DNA of 64,000 bases from Atopobiaceae bacterium (GCA_017533825.1 JAFWIE010000018.1:19868-83867); one strand, 5' to 3'. Shown: positions 1-9,005, numbered from the stretch's first letter. Notes: generated by a model not told the origin, from the sequence alone. Numbers and translations are program-made.

Positions 1-517
1 TCGCGGGAAGCGAGACCTCCGCCTGCAAAGTGACGCCTGCGGCCGCGCATTGGCGCTCTTTGCTCGAGAGCACGGCTGCGACGATTGGGTTCTCGCAGGT
101 CGGTGCATGAACCCGTGAGGTCATCTCGAGGCTGTTGCTCAAGCATTGACGTGCCTCGTCTCGCTGGCCTGACGCCAATGCCCTGCGCGCCCGCACAAGC
201 TCGTTCTCTACGCACGCGGCAATCTGCTGGGAAAACAATCGATCGTCGTTCGAGGCGGTGCGATACTCCTCCAGTGAGCGCTCCAGGTCCCGCGCAATGT
301 CGGTCTCGTAGGCGGCGGCGGAGGTGCGGAGCATCTTGGATGTGCGCGCGCAGACCCACGCGTCTAAGAGTGCGGAGCCAAACAACGCGGCGGTGTAGAC
401 TGCGGTTTCGGTGGGGGTTGGCTCATCGGAGAGCAGGAGGGTAAAGAGAACCGCTAAGCATTGCAGCACGAAGAGTGACGCGAGATATGGCGTAACCGAG
501 AGCCTTCTGCTAGGCAT
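1..517 (-). CDS. GHKL-type sensor kinase, partial (3' end beyond window)
   Basis: The frame opens at an ATG overlapping the stop of the upstream sensor gene (ATGCCTAG, 8 bp overlap) and stays open to the window edge, giving about 172 residues. The start MPSRRLSVTPYLASLF leads into two hydrophobic segments (about residues 8-26 and 34-50). A helical stretch follows, then NPIVAAVLSSKERQCAAAG and VTLQAEVSLP, which resemble the N-box region of AgrC-like GHKL ATPases. The helical stretch before it (FSQQIAACVENELV) sits where the phospho-acceptor RHD motif would be, but I see no histidine there. It probably supplies the ATPase half of a sensor whose histidine lies in the neighbouring protein. The ATP-binding G boxes would be outside the window. 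Confidence 0.7.
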   Translation of the reverse strand, partial: MPSRRLSVTPYLASLFVLQCLAVLFTLLLSDEPTPTETAVYTAALFGSALLDAWVCARTSKMLRTSAAAYETDIARDLERSLEEYRTASNDDRLFSQQIAACVENELVRARRALASGQRDEARQCLSNSLEMTSRVHAPTCENPIVAAVLSSKERQCAAAGVTLQAEVSLPA

Positions 518-1400
518 TGTCGAATTCCGTTAGCTCGTGCGCATATGCCTGCAGGGATTGGAGATGGAGGTCGGACTCTCGTGTGTTGCCGCTGTTCGCA
601 AGTTCGGCCACGACGTCGATCTGGTTCGCGAGGTCGTGACGCAGGCGCCTCATCATGAGCGAACGTTGGGCGAGTGCCTCGACTTCGTTCTGCACGAGCT
701 GCAGCTGCTGGGTTGTTGCGTCGCGATTCGCCTGTGCACGACGCTCACGCGCGTCCTGTCGTGCACTCTTCAAGGCCCACGACGTGAGACCGAGGGAAAG
801 CAGGCAGCAGAGCAAGTCCATGACGGCCGCGGCGGTACAGAGGGGGTTGGAGCTATGTTGCGCGGCCTGATTGGAGAGGAAGATGTAGACCACATACGAG
901 CAGAAGAGCAGCACGATGAACGATGGCTCGAGTGCCTCATCTCGCAGTGCGACAGAGACGCCGAACTCCCGCACGATGGTGAACGATGCGACGGTATTCA
1001 CGGCAGCTACGGCGATGTGAAGCAGAATGGTCTTGTATAGCAGTTCTCCTTCGATGACACCCGCATCGATGGGTGCCCTGAAGGCGAGGAAGAGCACGCT
1101 CGTGACGAAGGAGGCAACCAGCATGAGCATGGCGAGAATGGCGCAACGGCCCAACCGATACGGCAGGGAATCCGTGGAGAGGGCGATGGGGAGCACGAAG
1201 CAGACGAGCGGGGCAACGAGGAGCGCACGCACCATGGGCAGGATTTGTAGCTCCTGCATGACGATTCCTGCAGCAGTTCCTGCCATGCTCAAGAGGACAA
1301 ACGCGACGTTCGAGCGCATGTGCAGGATTTTGCAAGAGACGTAGATAATCAGTGACTGCATATAAAGGTTGGAAACGACGCGAATCAGGGCGAGGCTCAT
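510..1400 (-). CDS. membrane sensor protein with phospho-acceptor histidine but no ATPase domain
   Basis: A 296-residue protein. About six hydrophobic helices fill residues 1-205, a layout seen in AgrC-like peptide sensors. A coiled linker follows, then an H-box with RHDLANQIDVVAELANSG (His about 255). The protein ends about 40 residues after this, so it has no GHKL ATPase domain. The start ATG overlaps the stop of the LytTR regulator gene (ATGA), and its own stop overlaps the next sensor gene, so the three are translationally coupled. I infer it is phosphorylated in trans by the downstream ATPase protein and passes phosphate to the LytTR regulator. The input signal is unknown. Confidence 0.75.
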   Translation of the reverse strand: MSLALIRVVSNLYMQSLIIYVSCKILHMRSNVAFVLLSMAGTAAGIVMQELQILPMVRALLVAPLVCFVLPIALSTDSLPYRLGRCAILAMLMLVASFVTSVLFLAFRAPIDAGVIEGELLYKTILLHIAVAAVNTVASFTIVREFGVSVALRDEALEPSFIVLLFCSYVVYIFLSNQAAQHSSNPLCTAAAVMDLLCCLLSLGLTSWALKSARQDARERRAQANRDATTQQLQLVQNEVEALAQRSLMMRRLRHDLANQIDVVAELANSGNTRESDLHLQSLQAYAHELTEFDNA

Positions 1401-2125
1401 GGGGTTCCAACCTTTTGGAGAGAGAGGAAGGTGAGCAGGTCATGCTGAACCTGACGAGCGCGTCGGCGACTAACGGGAATCACCGTGCCGTCACGAAGGT
1501 GTAGGTCGTTCCCCGTAAGCGACTGGACAAACGCGAGGTTCACAAGGTAGCTGCGGTGGCATCGGGAGAATGCCTCGGGTAGCTGTGACTGCAGGTCGTC
1601 GAGCCGCGCGTATGTCTCGTAGGTGCGTTTCCCGCAATGAACGAACACTTTGTGAAGACTGCTTTCGAGGTAGCGTATGGAAGAGACGCTGACCAACTGC
1701 TCCTTGTGGCCGACCTTGAAGTGGAACATGACGGGTTGTTTGGCGGGCAGTGAGGCATATGCCCGCTTGAGCGCATCGCAGAGTTTGTCCGGATCAAGTG
1801 GCTTGAGCAAGAAGTACAGATGGTTCGTGCGGTATACCTCTGTCGCTTGCTCCAGTGACCCGCTGACATAGATGACTTGGGTCCCGCTCGACGGTGGGAA
1901 AAGGCGCTGAACCACCTCGATGCCGGAGGGCTCTCCCTCAGGCATCATGATGTCGGTGACAAGAATGTCGACATGGGTTCCCTCCGCCATGATCTGCAGG
2001 AGTTCGGAGACGGAGTGAACGTCAAGAACGGTAGGCGCGGCGCCCTTGGGCGCGCATGACTCTACCAGCGCATGGATGTGGGTGAGACTCGTGGCGTCGT
2101 CATCAAAAACGACGATGTTCGCCAT
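1397..2125 (-). CDS. LytTR-family response regulator
   Basis: A 242-residue AgrA/LytR-like DNA-binding regulator. The receiver domain (1-125) has the acidic pair Asp8/Asp9, phospho-acceptor Asp58 in VTDIMMP, Ser88 and the conserved Lys108 in LLKPL. The C-terminal LytTR domain (about 138-235) contains FSRCHRSYLVNL and a basic end. The start is preceded by AAAGGAG. It is the first gene of a minus-strand operon with two GHKL-type sensor proteins, so it is very probably their output. A promoter at 2163-2192 lies directly upstream. Targets cannot be read from the window. Confidence 0.9.
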   Translation of the reverse strand: MANIVVFDDDATSLTHIHALVESCAPKGAAPTVLDVHSVSELLQIMAEGTHVDILVTDIMMPEGEPSGIEVVQRLFPPSSGTQVIYVSGSLEQATEVYRTNHLYFLLKPLDPDKLCDALKRAYASLPAKQPVMFHFKVGHKEQLVSVSSIRYLESSLHKVFVHCGKRTYETYARLDDLQSQLPEAFSRCHRSYLVNLAFVQSLTGNDLHLRDGTVIPVSRRRARQVQHDLLTFLSLQKVGTP

Positions 2126-2433
2126 GCGGTGCTCCTTTCACTTTGATGCGAAAACAGAATACATTATATGGTATTCGTACAATCATGTCCAAATGTGTCG
2201 AGAGCTGAACCAAATCTGCTGAAAGCGATGTTGTTGCATAAAGACACCAGTGATACGTGCATACTGTAGATGCGCATCCTTCCCCAACATGCGTAAAGCT
2301 TGTCCTCTGTGAGTTGTGCATCGCCGACATGTCTCGCAGAGGACTTGTCTTGTCGCTCGGCGCCCTTTGATTCCATGCGAAACTTGCTACCAAACGCAAG
2401 TTTGGGTAGAGTCTTGTGCGGGAGGTTACGCAC
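2126..2433. other. divergent intergenic region
   Basis: About 308 bp separate the minus-strand regulator operon from the plus-strand phosphatase operon. It is more AT-rich than the genes around it. Besides the promoter at 2163-2192, I see no gene. A plus-strand promoter must lie in its right half but no convincing -35/-10 pair was identified. Confidence 0.5.
2163..2192 (-). promoter_or_regulatory. sigma-70-type promoter of the LytTR/sensor operon
   Basis: Reading the minus strand, TTGGAC and TATAAT are separated by 18 bp, about 40 bp ahead of the regulator start. The match is close to consensus. The flanking AT-rich sequence is where a LytTR autoregulatory site could lie, but no clear direct repeat was found. 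Confidence 0.6.
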
Positions 2434-3264
2434 ATGGCTACGTACGTCTTCTCTGACGTTCATGGACACAACAAGCCGCTCGAGCGCCTGCTTGAGAAGG
2501 TTCAGCCCTCGAGTGAGGACGAGGTGTGGGTGCTGGGCGACATGGTCGACCGTGGGCCTGATCCCATCGGCGTCATTCGGACGTGTCGCGCCATTCCCAA
2601 CGTGCATATTCTCATGGGAAATCATGAGGACATGTTGCTCGACTTCTTCCATCATCCGCACAATCCCTCGGTGACGTTCCAGTGGGAACTTAACGGTGGC
2701 TACACCACAAAGGAGGGGCTCAGGAAGCTCAAGGAGCACGAACTCATCGACCTGATTGATTGGATGGAGAATCTGAAGCTCGGCGCGCACATCGAGGTCG
2801 GGGGGAGGCCGTATCTGCTGGTCCATGCGGGACTTCGGCCGTTGAACTTTACGTCGCGCAGTCGGTGGACTGACGTGACGATGGATGCGCTCCTGCGTTA
2901 CCAGTACCCCGAGGACTTGCTGTGGATTCGTGACGAGTTCTGGTGTGCTCCTACGGGCTTCATCGATGAGGAGGGAAAGGGCCCCATTGTCATCGCAGGC
3001 CATACGCCGGTGCCCTACGTAGAAGATGTGCTCGGCGCGTATCAGGTGGATGTGGTGGCCGACCGACATGCGCGTAACGAGGAGGGTGCGTGCCAAATCA
3101 TGCATCTGGGCGCATGTGAGGCGACGGGTGGTGTCGCGGACCGCTGGGCAATAGATTGCGGTGCTGCGGGAGGTGCCGGCTGGGGTCGCATCGGCCTGAT
3201 ACGCCTTGCAGATGAGGAGCACGAGTATGAGGAGTACTACGAGCCCATCCTAGAAGGGGAATGA
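2434..3264 (+). CDS. PPP-family metallophosphoesterase (bis(5'-nucleosyl)-tetraphosphatase / Ser-Thr phosphatase type)
   Basis: A 276-residue calcineurin-like phosphoesterase starting MATYVFSDVHG; an in-frame ATG 18 bp upstream is less likely because GGGAGG sits 8 bp before 2434. The metal and phosphate motifs appear in order: SDVHGH, GDMVDRGPD, MGNHEDM, HAGL and GHTPV. These are the five motifs of bacterial PrpA/PrpE/ApaH-like enzymes, which act on phosphoproteins or diadenosine polyphosphates. The substrate cannot be told from sequence. It is first in a four-gene operon with start/stop overlaps and is joined to the next gene by ATGA. Confidence 0.88.
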   Translation: MATYVFSDVHGHNKPLERLLEKVQPSSEDEVWVLGDMVDRGPDPIGVIRTCRAIPNVHILMGNHEDMLLDFFHHPHNPSVTFQWELNGGYTTKEGLRKLKEHELIDLIDWMENLKLGAHIEVGGRPYLLVHAGLRPLNFTSRSRWTDVTMDALLRYQYPEDLLWIRDEFWCAPTGFIDEEGKGPIVIAGHTPVPYVEDVLGAYQVDVVADRHARNEEGACQIMHLGACEATGGVADRWAIDCGAAGGAGWGRIGLIRLADEEHEYEEYYEPILEGE

Positions 3265-4070
3265 ATCATATGCGGGATATCAAGCTGGTTGCCGTTGATG
3301 AGGACGGGACCTTCCTGCGTGACCACGTTCACTATGACGTACGTCGCTTCGAGCGCATTTGGCACAGAATGCGGGAGCTTGGCGTTCGCTTTGTGGTTGC
3401 GACGGGGAACCAGTGCTACCAAGTCCAGGAACTATTTGCGGCGCATGCGCACGAGATGGGTATCGTCTCGGCAAATGGTGCGTACGTGCTCGACGGCGAC
3501 GAAGACGTATTTGCCGCGCGCGCATCGGATGACGTGGTAGCACAGCTGATCAAGGCGTGCCACGAGCAGCATGAGGTGCCCTTCTCGATGCTGGGCGTTC
3601 GCGCTGCCTACGTGGAACGGGGAACGTCACAGGCATTCTTTGACGATATGGCACGCTACTGCTTTCGACAGTATTGGGTCGACGACTTCTCTGAGGTCGA
3701 AGACCAGGTGTTCATGTTTTCGTCGGTCGTGGACGAGGCCGAAGTGGCGTTCCAAATCGAGCGGTTCCGCACGATGCTGGGCGGCCTCATGGACGTTGTG
3801 GGCTCTGGTGAGGGTTACTTCGACATCGTTTGCCCAGGGATAAACAAGGCGTCGGGGCTCAAGCGCCTGATGGAGCGATGGGACGTCACGCCTGAGGAGT
3901 GCGTGGCGTTTGGCGACTCAGACAACGACTTGGATATGCTCGCACTCGCGGGACAAAGCTACGCGATGCAGAACGCCCCAGAACATGTGCGTGCCGCTGC
4001 AGATCATGTGGCACCGCCCTGCACAGAGGACGGCGTGCTACAGGTCCTCGAGGAGCTGTTTAGCCTATGA
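3261..4070 (+). CDS. Cof-type HAD hydrolase
   Basis: A 269-residue haloacid dehalogenase-superfamily phosphatase of the Cof/sugar-phosphatase (IIB) type. Motif I is VDEDGT (nucleophile Asp13, Asp15), with Glu in place of the usual Leu/Ile between the aspartates. VVATGN is motif II, SANGAYVLD follows in the cap region, and the C-terminal VAFGDSDNDLDML is motif IV. Such enzymes dephosphorylate sugar phosphates, flavin precursors or pyridoxal phosphate. The start overlaps the previous stop and its stop overlaps the next start, so it is expressed with the phosphatase and SGNH hydrolase genes. Confidence 0.88.
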   Translation: MNHMRDIKLVAVDEDGTFLRDHVHYDVRRFERIWHRMRELGVRFVVATGNQCYQVQELFAAHAHEMGIVSANGAYVLDGDEDVFAARASDDVVAQLIKACHEQHEVPFSMLGVRAAYVERGTSQAFFDDMARYCFRQYWVDDFSEVEDQVFMFSSVVDEAEVAFQIERFRTMLGGLMDVVGSGEGYFDIVCPGINKASGLKRLMERWDVTPEECVAFGDSDNDLDMLALAGQSYAMQNAPEHVRAAADHVAPPCTEDGVLQVLEELFSL

Positions 4071-5260
4071 GTCGCCAAGACGGAGGCACGATGAGTCTAT
4101 ACGAGGTGCTTACCTCGGCGAGTTCCCATGCAGATGCTGCTCGCGCGATGCTCTATCACACGGATGCGGCAGGGTTGCTGCGCGGAGCCGTTTGGACGCG
4201 GGAGAACGATGGGGGCTGGGTTCGTCCGAGCCGCGTGGGGCCGGTGCAAGCGCGCGCTTTAGAGAGCTGCCTCGCATGGCATCCCGGGCTCTTTCGGCAG
4301 ATGGCACGCACGACGGCTGGCATCTGCCTGCGATTTGCGACCGACGGCACGGAGGTTGCAGTATCGGTACGGCTCGATGACGAGCCGAGCGGCACCGCGG
4401 ATGTGCTCGCGCCACTCGACAAGGGCAGAAGGCGTCCTCATGACGGCTTCTCCGCGATTGCGGACGGGAGGGCCTTGGCATGTGTCATGCCCCAGACGGT
4501 GGGTCGAGCGTTGCCGTGGATGGATGACGCGGAAGGACCTGGCGCCGGCATCGGAATCGTGTCGTTCTTCTTGGAACGGCACAGCTGGCGCGGAGCGGGA
4601 ACGATGGCCATTCCTGGACTTGGGGCGCGTCATGAGGTGTGCCTGTGGCTGCCGTGCCTACGCGGATGCGAGGTTCGCGATGTGTGGTCGGACGGTACCT
4701 ACATCGAGCCGTTGCCAGAACGGCCGCATCTGCTCGTCCTGGGCGACTCGCTGGGCCAGGGCTTCTGTGCGGATGACCCCTTGCTCGCCTGGCCTTCCCT
4801 GCTTGCCGCACATCTGTCGCTCGAGCTCGTGAACCAGTCCATAGGTGGTCAGGTGTTTCAGCCTTCGGCTCTGATGGGGGAGTCGGTGGAGGAGGTTTCC
4901 ACCATCGTGATTGAGCTGGGCAACAACTACCGCCACGAGGCATGCACGGTTGCGGAGGTGACGCGCGACGTGCGCGCGTATCTGCGCGAGGTCGTGAGGG
5001 CATACCCCACCGCACGCGTGGTGGTCGTCACGCCTACGGGCCACGACGAGGACGCTTGGCCTGTGCATCCCCGGTCCTGCGCGCGTGAGGTGCCTGCCAT
5101 CGTGCGGGCAGCCGCGCGAAAGCTGGGACTTCACGTGATTGATGGTACGCGCCTGATTGAACGGGGTGATGTGGTGCTCTCCGATGGCGAACACCCTTCT
5201 GCAGCGGGGCATGTCCAGATGGCGGCAAGACTTGCCGTGATGCTGGAGGGAGGAGCATGA
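4067..5260 (+). CDS. SGNH/GDSL-family hydrolase
   Basis: A 397-residue protein whose C-terminal half is an SGNH esterase. It has the GDSLGQG block I (Ser nucleophile), the oxyanion residues in NQSIGG and LGNN, and the C-terminal DGEHPSAAGH with the catalytic Asp and His. The N-terminal 200 residues resemble the beta-rich domain in front of some bacterial carbohydrate esterases and have no clear signal peptide, so it appears cytoplasmic. Two starts are possible: the ATGA overlap at 4067, or ATG 4091 with GGAGG only 4 bp upstream. It may remove acyl groups from a carbohydrate; the substrate is unknown. Confidence 0.82.
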   Translation: MSRQDGGTMSLYEVLTSASSHADAARAMLYHTDAAGLLRGAVWTRENDGGWVRPSRVGPVQARALESCLAWHPGLFRQMARTTAGICLRFATDGTEVAVSVRLDDEPSGTADVLAPLDKGRRRPHDGFSAIADGRALACVMPQTVGRALPWMDDAEGPGAGIGIVSFFLERHSWRGAGTMAIPGLGARHEVCLWLPCLRGCEVRDVWSDGTYIEPLPERPHLLVLGDSLGQGFCADDPLLAWPSLLAAHLSLELVNQSIGGQVFQPSALMGESVEEVSTIVIELGNNYRHEACTVAEVTRDVRAYLREVVRAYPTARVVVVTPTGHDEDAWPVHPRSCAREVPAIVRAAARKLGLHVIDGTRLIERGDVVLSDGEHPSAAGHVQMAARLAVMLEGGA

Positions 5261-6504
5261 TGGGTCGTGCGTACAGTAGCAGGGGCAGCAATCCGTTTGC
5301 GCCAGGTCTTACGGGAGAGCTCTCCCCGGAGGTGGAGGATCAGGTTCGTCGCTACATGAGTGCCGAGGAGCGCAGCCCTTGGGCGACGCCTGATGCTGCC
5401 TGCGTGCGGCGCGTGGACGACAAGCGTGACTTTGCGACGGCGCTGCGCCCCGCATTCATGCGGGACATCGACAAAATCATACATGTGCCAGCGTATAACC
5501 GTCTCTCGGGCAAGACGCAGGTTTTCTCGTTCAGGGAGAACGACGACCTTGCGCGTCGCGGTCTGCACGTGCAGCTCGTCGCACGCGTTGCCCGCGACAT
5601 CGGCAGAGCGCTCGGACTCAACGAAGACCTCATCGAGGCCATCGCGCTCGGACACGACATTGGTCATACGCCGTTCGGACATGCGGGAGAGCGTCTGCTC
5701 AATGACGTCTTTCATGCGAGAACCGGCAGGTGGTTCTTCCATAACGTGCAAAGCGTGCGGGTCCTTGACGTGCTGTATGGGAGGAACGTGAGTCTGCAGA
5801 CGCTCGACGGCGTGATTTGTCACAATGGCGAGTTTGTGCAGCGAGTGTTGCGTACGAGCGACCTTGCGGACTTCGCGGGCTTTGATGCGATGGTCGAGAA
5901 TTGCTGGCAGAACGGTGACGCGGCGATTTCCCACCTGGTGCCCCGCACGCTGGAAGGGTGTGTGGTGCGCGTGAGCGACATCATCGCCTATGTGGGGAAG
6001 GATCGACAGGATGCGATTCGCGCAGGCCTGTGTGACGAGGACTCCTTTGCGGACGGCATGGGGGGTGCCTACAACGCTTGGGCGCTGCGCGTGCTCATTG
6101 CGGATGTGGTCGAGCATAGCGTGGGCAAGCCGCGCATCTCGCTCAGCGAGGAGGGCTTTGCCGAGATGCGTCGCGCGAAGCGGGAGAACTACGAGAAGAT
6201 TTACGGTGCACCGGAGGTCAATGGCGAGTTCGACCGCGAGATTGGCGAGCTCTTTGAGCGCCTGTACGAGAAGGTGTTTGAGGACCTTGCGGCAGGACGC
6301 GAAGAGGCCCCGGTCTTCCGCCATCACGTGCGCTACGTGAGCGAGCGCCTGCGCCATTACGGCCGCAGCTACGACTGGGAGAGCGACCTTGACCTCACGA
6401 CCGTTGACTACATCTCCTCGATGACGGATGACTACTGCATGGCCATCCTCGACTACTTGTTCCCTGGGGCAATTGAGCATTTCCCACGTCGCGAGCACTT
6501 CTAG
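5257..6504 (+). CDS. dGTPase-like HD-domain triphosphohydrolase
   Basis: A 415-residue HD-superfamily phosphohydrolase related to deoxyguanosinetriphosphate triphosphohydrolase. The metal-binding residues are visible: His104 in RRGLHVQLV, His133-Asp134 in HDIGHTPFGHAGE, and a later aspartate in the YVGKDRQDA region. RLSGKTQVF corresponds to the nucleotide-binding segment R-L-xx-K-TQV of the family. Enzymes of this group hydrolyse dNTPs to deoxynucleoside and triphosphate and control dNTP pools. The ATG overlaps the previous stop and GGAGGGAGG precedes it. It ends the operon and is followed by a strong terminator. Confidence 0.87.
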   Translation: MMGRAYSSRGSNPFAPGLTGELSPEVEDQVRRYMSAEERSPWATPDAACVRRVDDKRDFATALRPAFMRDIDKIIHVPAYNRLSGKTQVFSFRENDDLARRGLHVQLVARVARDIGRALGLNEDLIEAIALGHDIGHTPFGHAGERLLNDVFHARTGRWFFHNVQSVRVLDVLYGRNVSLQTLDGVICHNGEFVQRVLRTSDLADFAGFDAMVENCWQNGDAAISHLVPRTLEGCVVRVSDIIAYVGKDRQDAIRAGLCDEDSFADGMGGAYNAWALRVLIADVVEHSVGKPRISLSEEGFAEMRRAKRENYEKIYGAPEVNGEFDREIGELFERLYEKVFEDLAAGREEAPVFRHHVRYVSERLRHYGRSYDWESDLDLTTVDYISSMTDDYCMAILDYLFPGAIEHFPRREHF

Positions 6505-6523
6505 GCGTGAGAAAGGCGCGAGA

Positions 6524-6571
6524 AAGGGGCAGGCCACTCGTAGTCTGGTGACCTGCCCCTTGCATCTTTTC
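6524..6571. terminator. intrinsic terminator between convergent genes
   Basis: AAGGGGCAGG (6524-6533) pairs with CCTGCCCCTT (6553-6562), extended by CAC/GTG, and is followed on the plus strand by a T-rich tract. It separates the HD-domain gene from the minus-strand TPM gene and probably ends both transcripts. Confidence 0.8.
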
Positions 6572-6584
6572 CTGGGCGATTTGA

Positions 6585-7325
6585 TCAGAAGCTGTGGCCG
6601 CCTCCGCCGCCACCGCCTCCACCTCCGCCGCCACCGCCTCCGCCGCCAGAACCGCCGGAGCCGGAGTCGTGATAGTGACGCACGCTGCTGGTGAGCACGG
6701 CCCTACCTATCTCATAGTCGGGAAGCACTGCCATGGAACGTAGCTCTTGCTCCGTGGCGCTCTTCTTGATGAGCCTGGCGCGAGCAAAGTGCGCCAGATA
6801 ATAGTTGGCGAGCACGCCGAGAACCACGGCAATGAGTGCGTTGGTGATGTGCTTCACCGGACGCGCGATCACGCCGCCCTCGCACTTCGCTTGTATCTGG
6901 GCGAATGCCTCGTTGGCGCACCCGTAGTAGTCGCCATCGGTGGCGTACTGATAGATGTTGTCGGTGATGGCGCGCGCGTCAGCTCGCGAGATGATGCTCA
7001 GGGCTGCTTCGTTGGAGTAAACGTAGATCTGTCGGTTGGACATGTCGATGGCAAAGATGACCGCCGGTCGATTGCCGAACTCCCGGTTGACGTACGAATG
7101 ACAAAAGCTGTCCGTTGAGCCGCCGGGGCTGTTGGTCGTAACGAATGCGACGTCCAAGTACTCGGTGAGAGGCGTGTAGTCCTCCTTGAGCTTCTGCCGC
7201 TGCTCGGTGGTGAGCAAGTTGGCCTTGTCGTCCATCACGAACGTGTGGTCCTTGGCGAGGGCCCCCGTCGGCAGGATGCACAAGCAAAGGAGCAGCGTGA
7301 GGAAGAATGCGCGAAGCTTGGCCAT
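6585..7325 (-). CDS. TPM-domain (YgcG-like) membrane protein with poly-glycine tail
   Basis: A 246-residue protein. Residues 1-24 form a signal peptide (FFLTLLLCLCILPTGALA). A TPM/YgcG-like domain follows (FVMDDKANLLTTEQRQKL and an IDMSNRQIYVYS strand), then a membrane helix around 160-185 (ALIAVVLGVLANYYLA). The tail is a long uninterrupted glycine run ending HSF, as is common in this family. TPM proteins are linked to membrane protein quality control in other organisms, but the bacterial role is unsettled. GAGGAGG lies just before its start, inside the end of the preceding gene, so the two are coupled. Confidence 0.85.
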   Translation of the reverse strand: MAKLRAFFLTLLLCLCILPTGALAKDHTFVMDDKANLLTTEQRQKLKEDYTPLTEYLDVAFVTTNSPGGSTDSFCHSYVNREFGNRPAVIFAIDMSNRQIYVYSNEAALSIISRADARAITDNIYQYATDGDYYGCANEAFAQIQAKCEGGVIARPVKHITNALIAVVLGVLANYYLAHFARARLIKKSATEQELRSMAVLPDYEIGRAVLTSSVRHYHDSGSGGSGGGGGGGGGGGGGGGGGHSF

Positions 7326-7328
7326 TCC

Positions 7329-8900
7329 CTACACCTCCTCGCGGTCGAAGAGCTTGGGCAGCGGTCGTGTGGTTCCCAGGTTGTATACCCGAAGCATGCA
7401 GACCGCGGCCACGACCAACCCAATGATGCAGATGGCATCCCCGATGTAATACCAGCCGTCATTGACGGGGGATATCGCCACGATGGCCGTGTTGAGCAGG
7501 GTGCTCAGGAGCAGGACCACTGACGCTATGACGCCCTGTAGGTCCTTGGTGACCTTGCGCCAGGAGAGCGTCTTGGACAGCGTGCTCACAACGAAGCCGA
7601 GCACGACGATGGGGAGAATCAGCGACAGTACGCGGTCGAGGCTCACGTCGCCCTCAAAGAAGGAGCTGATGAACAAGAATCCAAAGACCACGATGAACGC
7701 TGTGACGAGGATGTCCGAGAAGCTGAACTTTGACTTGCCCCGACGGCGCCTCTTGCGTGCCTCGGGATCGACCGTCGTTCCTGACCAGCCCTTGTCGTTC
7801 GCATGCGTCTGGACCTCATACACGCGCTTGGCACCGCCGCGTACACCGAGGGCCATGAGCAGGGCTGCGACGAGACTGATGACCGATGTCCACAGTGGCG
7901 TTGGCTGAAAGAGCAGCTCGAGCAACAGGAACAACACGACGCTTATGGCGATGCTGCCGATGGCAAATGCGCGAAGGTCGAGCGGAAGGTCCGAGACCAC
8001 CTTACCCGACTCTCCATTGACAACGGCATATGCGACGCGGTCGTCCTTTCGCCACGTCAAGAACCACATGGGGAACAGCATCGAATGGTGTGCGGTGATC
8101 TCCGTCTCGACCTTAGCGCCGGGTTTTACGGAGACGCCATCGCGAGCCATCACTTGCTCAGTGATGGCACCGATCATGTTGTCCTCGGCGAGCGACGCAG
8201 CGTCCTCGTAGTACATTTCGGGTTCCACGGTAGAGGCGTCGGCGTAGAATCCGGCAAGATAGGCGGGATTGAAGGGCATGTCCTTCGTGGTGTCGAACGG
8301 CATCACCCGGTCCGAAATCTCGTCGTCAAGGTATTTGCTTGCGTCGCATGGTGCCCCCCAACGATACGCCCCCTCGATGGTTGGGTCGTAGTGGTAGGTG
8401 TTCACCACGTCGTAGCGGCGGTTTCGCTCGACCGTCTTCTCGCCGTTGACGGAGGCTTCGCCAAAGCGTGCGTCAAAGAGGTAGTAAGGCATGTAGATGC
8501 CGGTGAACTTCTGCAGGTACGACGGGTCCTTGAACTCCTTGGGCAGATAGCGAATCTTGTGGACAAAGGTGCCGTACAACTCGGAGCACTGCTCCCTGCT
8601 CACCTTGAAGGGAATGATGCGCTCTACGTCATGCTGTTCTCCCGATTGTGCGACGAGGCTCTGTCCTCCACAGTAGGGGCAAAACCCTACGATTGAATCG
8701 TCCGTTGAGACAAGCTCGGCGCCACAGTTCTGGCAGGTGAAGCGTGCCATGTCGGTATACCGCTCGTCTACCGCAATGCCCCGGTCTTTGAAATCGAACA
8801 TCGTGGGGTCGAGGGTGCTGTCGCAATGCTCGCAGCGCATCTGCTGCAGGGAAACGTCGAACACCATGCTTCCGCCGCAGTTGACGCAATGGAATCCCAT
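7329..8900 (-). CDS. zinc-ribbon membrane protein paired with TPM protein
   Basis: A 523-residue protein beginning with two zinc ribbons: CVNCGG...CEHC (residues 5-26) and CQNCGAELV...CPYCGG (about 53-76). A soluble domain follows that includes IPFKVSREQC and IYMPYYLFDARF. The C-terminal half has five or so hydrophobic helices separated by a basic loop (RKRRRRGKSK). It belongs to a widespread uncharacterised family often found next to TPM-domain proteins, as here with a 3-bp gap. AAGGAGGAG precedes the start. A role in membrane protein surveillance is only an inference from its neighbour. Confidence 0.75.
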   Translation of the reverse strand: MGFHCVNCGGSMVFDVSLQQMRCEHCDSTLDPTMFDFKDRGIAVDERYTDMARFTCQNCGAELVSTDDSIVGFCPYCGGQSLVAQSGEQHDVERIIPFKVSREQCSELYGTFVHKIRYLPKEFKDPSYLQKFTGIYMPYYLFDARFGEASVNGEKTVERNRRYDVVNTYHYDPTIEGAYRWGAPCDASKYLDDEISDRVMPFDTTKDMPFNPAYLAGFYADASTVEPEMYYEDAASLAEDNMIGAITEQVMARDGVSVKPGAKVETEITAHHSMLFPMWFLTWRKDDRVAYAVVNGESGKVVSDLPLDLRAFAIGSIAISVVLFLLLELLFQPTPLWTSVISLVAALLMALGVRGGAKRVYEVQTHANDKGWSGTTVDPEARKRRRRGKSKFSFSDILVTAFIVVFGFLFISSFFEGDVSLDRVLSLILPIVVLGFVVSTLSKTLSWRKVTKDLQGVIASVVLLLSTLLNTAIVAISPVNDGWYYIGDAICIIGLVVAAVCMLRVYNLGTTRPLPKLFDREEV

Positions 8901-9005
8901 CCGCTCCTCCTTTCTTTGATGACATCATACTCAGTGTATAGCAACGAAGGGTGAGAGTTGGCGGTGCACAGCGGCGCTCTTTGTGTTTGATGCCTTGGCA
9001 TGAGC

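Noticed and set aside
85..444. A 119-codon plus-strand frame at the left edge
   Set aside because: Arginine-rich shadow of the minus-strand sensor kinase, which continues off the edge.
5131..6537. A 468-codon minus-strand frame opposite the dGTPase-like gene
   Set aside because: No motif or RBS; the HD-domain protein on the plus strand explains the region.
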